From: Ipomoea triloba | Taxonomy: Eukaryota; Streptophyta; Magnoliopsida; Solanales; Convolvulaceae | NCBI RefSeq assembly: GCF_003576645.1 | Contig: NC_044919.1 | Coordinates: forward strand, 14,730,456 to 14,794,455 | Direction: 5' to 3' | DNA length: 64,000 nucleotides | Shown here: positions 58,979 through 64,000 of the stretch, in pieces | How positions within the stretch are numbered: the first letter of the stretch is position 1 | How the letters are laid out: each line of letters begins with the position of its first letter | Notes under the pieces: generated by a model | Seen by the model: only the letters and a program-made list of their open reading frames with translations | The model's database searches: none | What the model was told of the DNA's origin: nothing | Program-made: the position numbers and the translations under genes

Positions 58979-59190
58979 CAGCGGCTTGGCAATACTGTCG
59001 ACAATTCCACAATAAATTTTCAGCGGCTTGGCAATACTGTCGACAATTCCAAGTCAAATTTTCAGCGGCTTGGCAATACTGTCGACAATTCCAAGTCCTA
59101 TTTTCAGCGGCTTGGCAATACTGTCGACAATTCCAAGTCCTGAAATAAAATTCTTGGCAATACTGTCGACAATTCCAAGTCCTGAAATAA
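58979..59190 (-). repeat. Five-step repeat ladder in the RNase H region
   Basis: CTTGGCAATACTGTCGACAA occurs five times at about 30-50-bp spacing. Each copy is followed by a slightly longer piece of the true flank (CCACAATAAATTTTC, CCAAGTCAAATTTTC, CCAAGTCCTATTTTC, CCAAGTCCTGAAATAAAATTC, then full). Such stepwise growth is unusual for natural repeats. Confidence 0.85.
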
Positions 59191-62100
59191 AATTTCGCAG
59201 CCATAACCCATGATTTATGGCCATAAAACATGCCACAAACTCAGCTTCCATAGTGGATGCAGCAATGACAGTCTGCTTCGCACTTTTCCAAGAGATAGCC
59301 CCCTCGGCTAAAAGGAACAGATATCCAAATGTGGACTTCCTTGTGTCCAAACACCCGGCAAAATTTGAATCTGTGTATCCAATCACCTCAAGGCGATCGG
59401 ACCGCTTATAAGTAAGCATGTACTCTTTTGTGCCTTGTAAGTATCTCAACACCTTCTTTGCAGCCTTCCAGTGATCCATACCAGGATTGCTTTGATATCT
59501 ACCAAGCATCCCGACAACAAAGCTAATGTCTGGTCTGGTACATTCAAACTCCCAACAACAGATCCATAAGGAATATTTTCCATTTCCTTTCGCTCCAATT
59601 CATTCTTTGGGCATTGCATAAGACTGAACTTATCCCCCTTCTGAATTGGAGCAACAGATGCAGAGCACTTTTCCACTCTAAACCTTTCTAAGACTTTGTT
59701 AATATATGCTTTCTGAGACAATCCTAACACTCCTTGTGATCTATTACGGAATATTTCAATTCCAATCACAAAGGATGCCTCACCCATATCTTTCATTTCA
59801 AAGTTCTTAGAAAGAAACATCTTGGTCTCATGCATTAAACCAAGATCATTAGTAGCAAGCAAAATATCATCGACATACAGAATCAAAAATATAAACTTGC
59901 TCCCACTGACCTTCAGATATATACACTGATCAACAGTGTTTTCCTTAAATCCAAAGGACATTACAGTATCATTAAACTTAAGATACCATTGTCGAGAAGC
60001 TTGTCTAAGTCCGTATATCGATCTGTTAAGTTTACACACCATGTGTTCCTTTCCTTCAACTGAAAAAACCCTCAGGTTGGTTCATGTAAATTTCTTCTTC
60101 TAAACTTCCATTCAGAAAGGCTGTTTTCACATCCATTTGATGCAGCTCTAAGTCATAATGAGCTACTAGTGCCATAATTATTCTAAATGAATCTTTCTTT
60201 GAAACAGGTGAAAATGTTTCATTGAAATCAATACCATCTTTCTGAGTAAAACCTTGGCAACAAGTCTGGCCTTATACCGTTCGATATTGCCATTTGAGTC
60301 ATGTTTGGTCTTAAAAACCCATTTACAGCCAACTGGCTTACAACCTTCAGGCAATTCAACAAGATCCCATACTTCATTATGTTCCATTGATTTTAACTCA
60401 TCTTTCATGGCTTCGACCCATTTAGAAGAATTAGGACTATTTATAGCCTGTGAAAATAAAACTGGATCTTTATCAATTCCAATATCGAAATTTAATTCTT
60501 GAAAATAAACCATATAATCATCAGATATAACGGATCTCCTTTGTCTTTGAGATCTTCTTAATGATACTTCTGTAGGAATATCATTCGTGGGTTCACTGAC
60601 AACTTCATCATGGAGTGGTTGATCATGAATTTGTTGTTCAGGTAAGTCATTAGATTGTTCATTCGCTGCAGGATGAACAATCTGAGTAACTCCAGGTAAA
60701 GTTATTTGACGCACAGGAACAACAAATTGAGAAGAAGTTATCGGAGAATCTTGCACCGTAACTTCTTTAAATTCCACTTTTCATGGTTCATCACTCCCAC
60801 TTATGTTATCATTCTCAATGAACTTGGCATTTCCAGTTTCAACAATTCTTGTAGTATGGCTAGGACAATAAAATCTATACCCTTTAGATTTATTTGGATA
60901 ACCAATGAAAAATCCACTAGTTGTTCTTGAGTCCAGTTTCTTTTCACGTGGATTATAAATGCGTATCTCCGCCGGGCATCCCCANGGCTTGGCAATACTG
61001 TCGACAATTCCAAGTCCTGAAATAAAATTTCGCAGCCATAACCCATGATTTATGGCCATAAAACATGCCACAAACTCAGCTTCCATAGTGGATGCAGCAA
61101 TGACAGTCTGCTTCGCACTTTTCCAAGAGATAGCCCCCTCGGCTAAAAGGAACAGATATCCAAATGTGGACTTCCTTGTGTCCAAACACCCGGCAAAATT
61201 TGAATCTGTGTATCCAATCACCTCAAGGCGATCGGACCGCTTATAAGTAAGCATGTACTCTTTTGTGCCTTGTAAGTATCTCAACACCTTCTTTGCAGCC
61301 TTCCAGTGATCCATACCAGGATTGCTTTGATATCTACCAAGCATCCCGACAACAAAGCTAATGTCTGGTCTGGTACATTCAAACTCCCAACAACAGATCC
61401 ATAAGGAATATTTTCCATTTCCTTTCGCTCCAATTCATTCTTTGGGCATTGCATAAGACTGAACTTATCCCCCTTCTGAATTGGAGCAACAGATGCAGAG
61501 CACTTTTCCACTCTAAACCTTTCTAAGACTTTGTTAATATATGCTTTCTGAGACAATCCTAACACTCCTTGTGATCTATTACGGAATATTTCAATTCCAA
61601 TCACAAAGGATGCCTCACCCATATCTTTCATTTCAAAGTTCTTAGAAAGAAACATCTTGGTCTCATGCATTAAACCAAGATCATTAGTAGCAAGCAAAAT
61701 ATCATCGACATACAGAATCAAAAATATAAACTTGCTCCCACTGACCTTCAGATATATACACTGATCAACAGTGTTTTCCTTAAATCCAAAGGACATTACA
61801 GTATCATTAAACTTAAGATACCATTGTCGAGAAGCTTGTCTAAGTCCGTATATCGATCTGTTAAGTTTACACACCATGTGTTCCTTTCCTTCAACTGAAA
61901 AAACCCTCAGGTTGGTTCATGTAAATTTCTTCTTCTAAACTTCCATTCAGAAAGGCTGTTTTCACATCCATTTGATGCAGCTCTAAGTCATAATGAGCTA
62001 CTAGTGCCATAATTATTCTAAATGAATCTTTCTTTGAAACAGGTGAAAATGTTTCATTGAAATCAATACCATCTTTCTGAGTAAAACCTTGGCAACAAGT

Positions 62101-62819
62101 CTGGCCTTATACCGTTCGATATTGCCATTTGAGTCATGTTTGGTCTTAAAAACCCATTTACAGCCAACTGGCTTACAACCTTCAGGCAATTCAACAAGAT
62201 CCCATACTTCATTATGTTCCATTGATTTTAACTCATCTTTCATGGCTTCGACCCATTTAGAAGAATTAGGACTATTTATAGCCTGTGAAAATAAAACTGG
62301 ATCTTTATCAATTCCAATATCGAAATTTAATTCTTGAAAATAAACCATATAATCATCAGATATAACGGATCTCCTTTGTCTTTGAGATCTTCTTAATGAT
62401 ACTTCTGTAGGAATATCATTCGTGGGTTCACTGACAACTTCATCATGGAGTGGTTGATCATGAATTTGTTGTTCAGGTAAGTCATTAGATTGTTCATTCG
62501 CTGCAGGATGAACAATCTGAGTAACTCCAGGTAAAGTTATTTGACGCACAGGAACAACAAATTGAGAAGAAGTTATCGGAGAATCTTGCACCGTAACTTC
62601 TTTAAATTCCACTTTTCATGGTTCATCACTCCCACTTATGTTATCATTCTCAATGAACTTGGCATTTCCAGTTTCAACAATTCTTGTAGTATGGCTAGGA
62701 CAATAAAATCTATACCCTTTAGATTTATTTGGATAACCAATGAAAAATCCACTAGTTGTTCTTGAGTCCAGTTTCTTTTCACGTGGATTATAAATGCGTA
62801 TCTCCGCCGGGCATCCCCA
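59153..62819 (-). repeat. Identical ~1.83-kb duplication joined by one N
   Basis: 59153-60984 reappears as 60988-62819 (offset 1835), identical wherever compared, including the same frame breaks. The joint is a single N at 60985. Same signature as 17757-21365. Confidence 0.85.
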
Positions 62820-64000
62820 AACATGAAAGTGCCTTAAACTGGGTTTCCTTCCAGTCCACAGTTCAAAAGGTGTTTTTGAAACTGCCTTGCTAGGAACCCT
62901 GTTTAATAAATAAGCGGCGGTTTTTAAAGCATATGTCCACAATGACAAGGGTAAAGAAGAATAACTCATCATGCTCCTAACCATTTCCATTAAGGTGCGA
63001 TTACGCCTTTCTGCAACACCATTTTGTTGCGGTGTTCCAGGCATTGTGTATTGAGCACAAATACCATGTTTTTCAAGAAATTTAGCAAATGGACTAGGAC
63101 ATTGTCCACTCTCATTATACTTTCCATAATATTCACCACCTCTATCAGATGTTATAATTTTCACCTTTCTGTCTAATTGTCTTTCAACTTCTTCCACAAA
63201 TACCTCTAAGGCATTTATTGATTGAGATTTTTCATGCAACAAATAGACATAACCATAACGTGAAAAGTCATCAATAAATGTGATGAAATATTTTTCCTTT
63301 CCGAAAGTCGGAACATCAAAAGGTCCACATATATCAGTGTGTATTATTTCAAGGAGCTATGTACTTCTTGTGGCTGCATTCTTATTTGTGTGATTTGAAT
63401 GTTTTCCTTTAATACAATCCACACAAATACTGAGATCAGTAAAATCCAACTCAGGAAGAATTTCATTCTTTACAAGTCTTTGAATCCTTTCCTTAGATAT
63501 GTGACCCAAACGTTTATGCCACAAGTAAGCTGATCTTTCATCAACTAAACCTCGTTTAGTTCCAATACTATGATGCAGGGTTAAAAGAGTTTCAGCAAAA
63601 AGATTGTCAAGATTTAATTTGTACAAACCATCAGAAAGTATACCAAAACCAATAAAGTGATTTTGTTTGGACAAACTAAAACATCCATTTCCAAACTTTA
63701 AGGAAAAACCAACAGAGTCCAGTTTTGACAAAGAAATTAAATTCCTAGAAACTGTAGGAACATTAAGAGTCTCAAACAAATCTAAATGATGTCCAGTATC
63801 TAAAATTAAACGATAAGTTCCAATCGCTTCTACTGGAGCTTTAACCCTGTTCCCCATGAACACAAATCTTTCATTTGACTTTATGGTTTGGGTCATAAGG
63901 AATCCCTGCATAGTATTCGAAACATGAGTAGTGGAACCAGAATCAATCCACCAAGTATTATAAGGAACTTCAGTTAAATTTGATTCGAAACATACTGATA

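Larger units (their letters stand above)
57996..64000 (-). mobile_element. Minus-strand Ty1/copia element, cut by the window edge
   Basis: From the left: 3' LTR (about 57996-58354), polypurine tract (reading minus, GCCAAGTGAGAGAA), then RNase H, RT, integrase and protease toward the right edge. Gag and 5' LTR lie outside. An identical ~1.83-kb duplication around the N at 60985 inflates it. A different lineage from the element at 16486, and related to the fragment at 41383-43130. Confidence 0.88.
58742..64000 (-). pseudogene. Copia polyprotein (protease to RNase H), inactivated, 5' part outside
   Basis: Domains in element order: protease (WWIDSGSTTHVS, near 63950), GAG-pre-integrase (WHKRLGHI), integrase (63240-62616), RT with intact YVDD (near 61720 and, in the duplicate, near 59885), and RNase H (AEGAISWKS..., ending at 58742). 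Stops in frame: TAG at 63357-63359, TGA at 62616-62618 and its copy, and a TAA in RNase H near 58912. Frameshifts lie around 60180, 60050 and 59510. Although the RT motif survives, the polyprotein is dead. No function for the host. Confidence 0.9.

Overview
This is a stretch of AT-rich plant nuclear genome, almost certainly a eudicot. The evidence is degenerate CCCTAAA telomere-type arrays at the left edge, GT-AG introns, plant-only protein families (a P-type PPR protein, a fasciclin-like arabinogalactan protein, a HIPP metallochaperone, an LPR-type multicopper oxidase, a GRAS remnant), and dense plant transposable elements. The species cannot be fixed from the sequence; an asterid is a guess only.

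Four genes look intact. A mitochondrial-type PPR protein (4893-6509, +) and a two-domain FAS1 protein (6760-7848, -) lie tail to tail. A three-exon HIPP gene with a C-terminal CaaX box lies at 28155-29185 (+). A four-exon LPR1/LPR2-like ferroxidase lies at 51495-57390 (+) and keeps all copper ligands plus the three acidic residues reported for Arabidopsis LPR1. A GRAS transcription-factor remnant at 31693-34384 is split by a 2.5-kb solo LTR that carries a perfect 5-bp target duplication. The genes have no evident common pathway.

Most of the rest is transposon sequence. From left to right: telomere-like repeats (1-795); a decayed copia element (2040-3990); the PPR and FLA genes; a Tourist-like MITE (8541-9057); the LTR and accessory-ORF end of a Tat-like gypsy element (9473-10980); other repeats; two inverted gypsy-LTR arms (13213-23733), the right one broken by a copia element with 5-bp target duplications (16486-23078) and a SINE (23127-23292); more LTR-like sequence; the HIPP gene; a run of MITEs, MULE-type elements, tandem repeats and a Helitron (29335-40276); copia and gypsy ruins (41000-46500), including a second copy of the antisense accessory ORF; an AT-rich tract with SINEs and a second Helitron; the LPR gene, whose introns hold a MULE-type MITE and two SINEs; and a minus-strand copia element running off the right edge (57996-64000).

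Two single-N positions (19563 and 60985) join identical ~1.8-kb duplications of copia sequence. Both come with a short ladder of progressively longer repeats, in the same order relative to element sense. These most likely reflect assembly or gap filling. I found no undescribed cellular system. The best leads are the repeated antisense accessory ORF of a gypsy lineage, the LTR-split GRAS gene, a Helitron family with two precisely bounded copies, and MULE-type elements with 9-bp target duplications.
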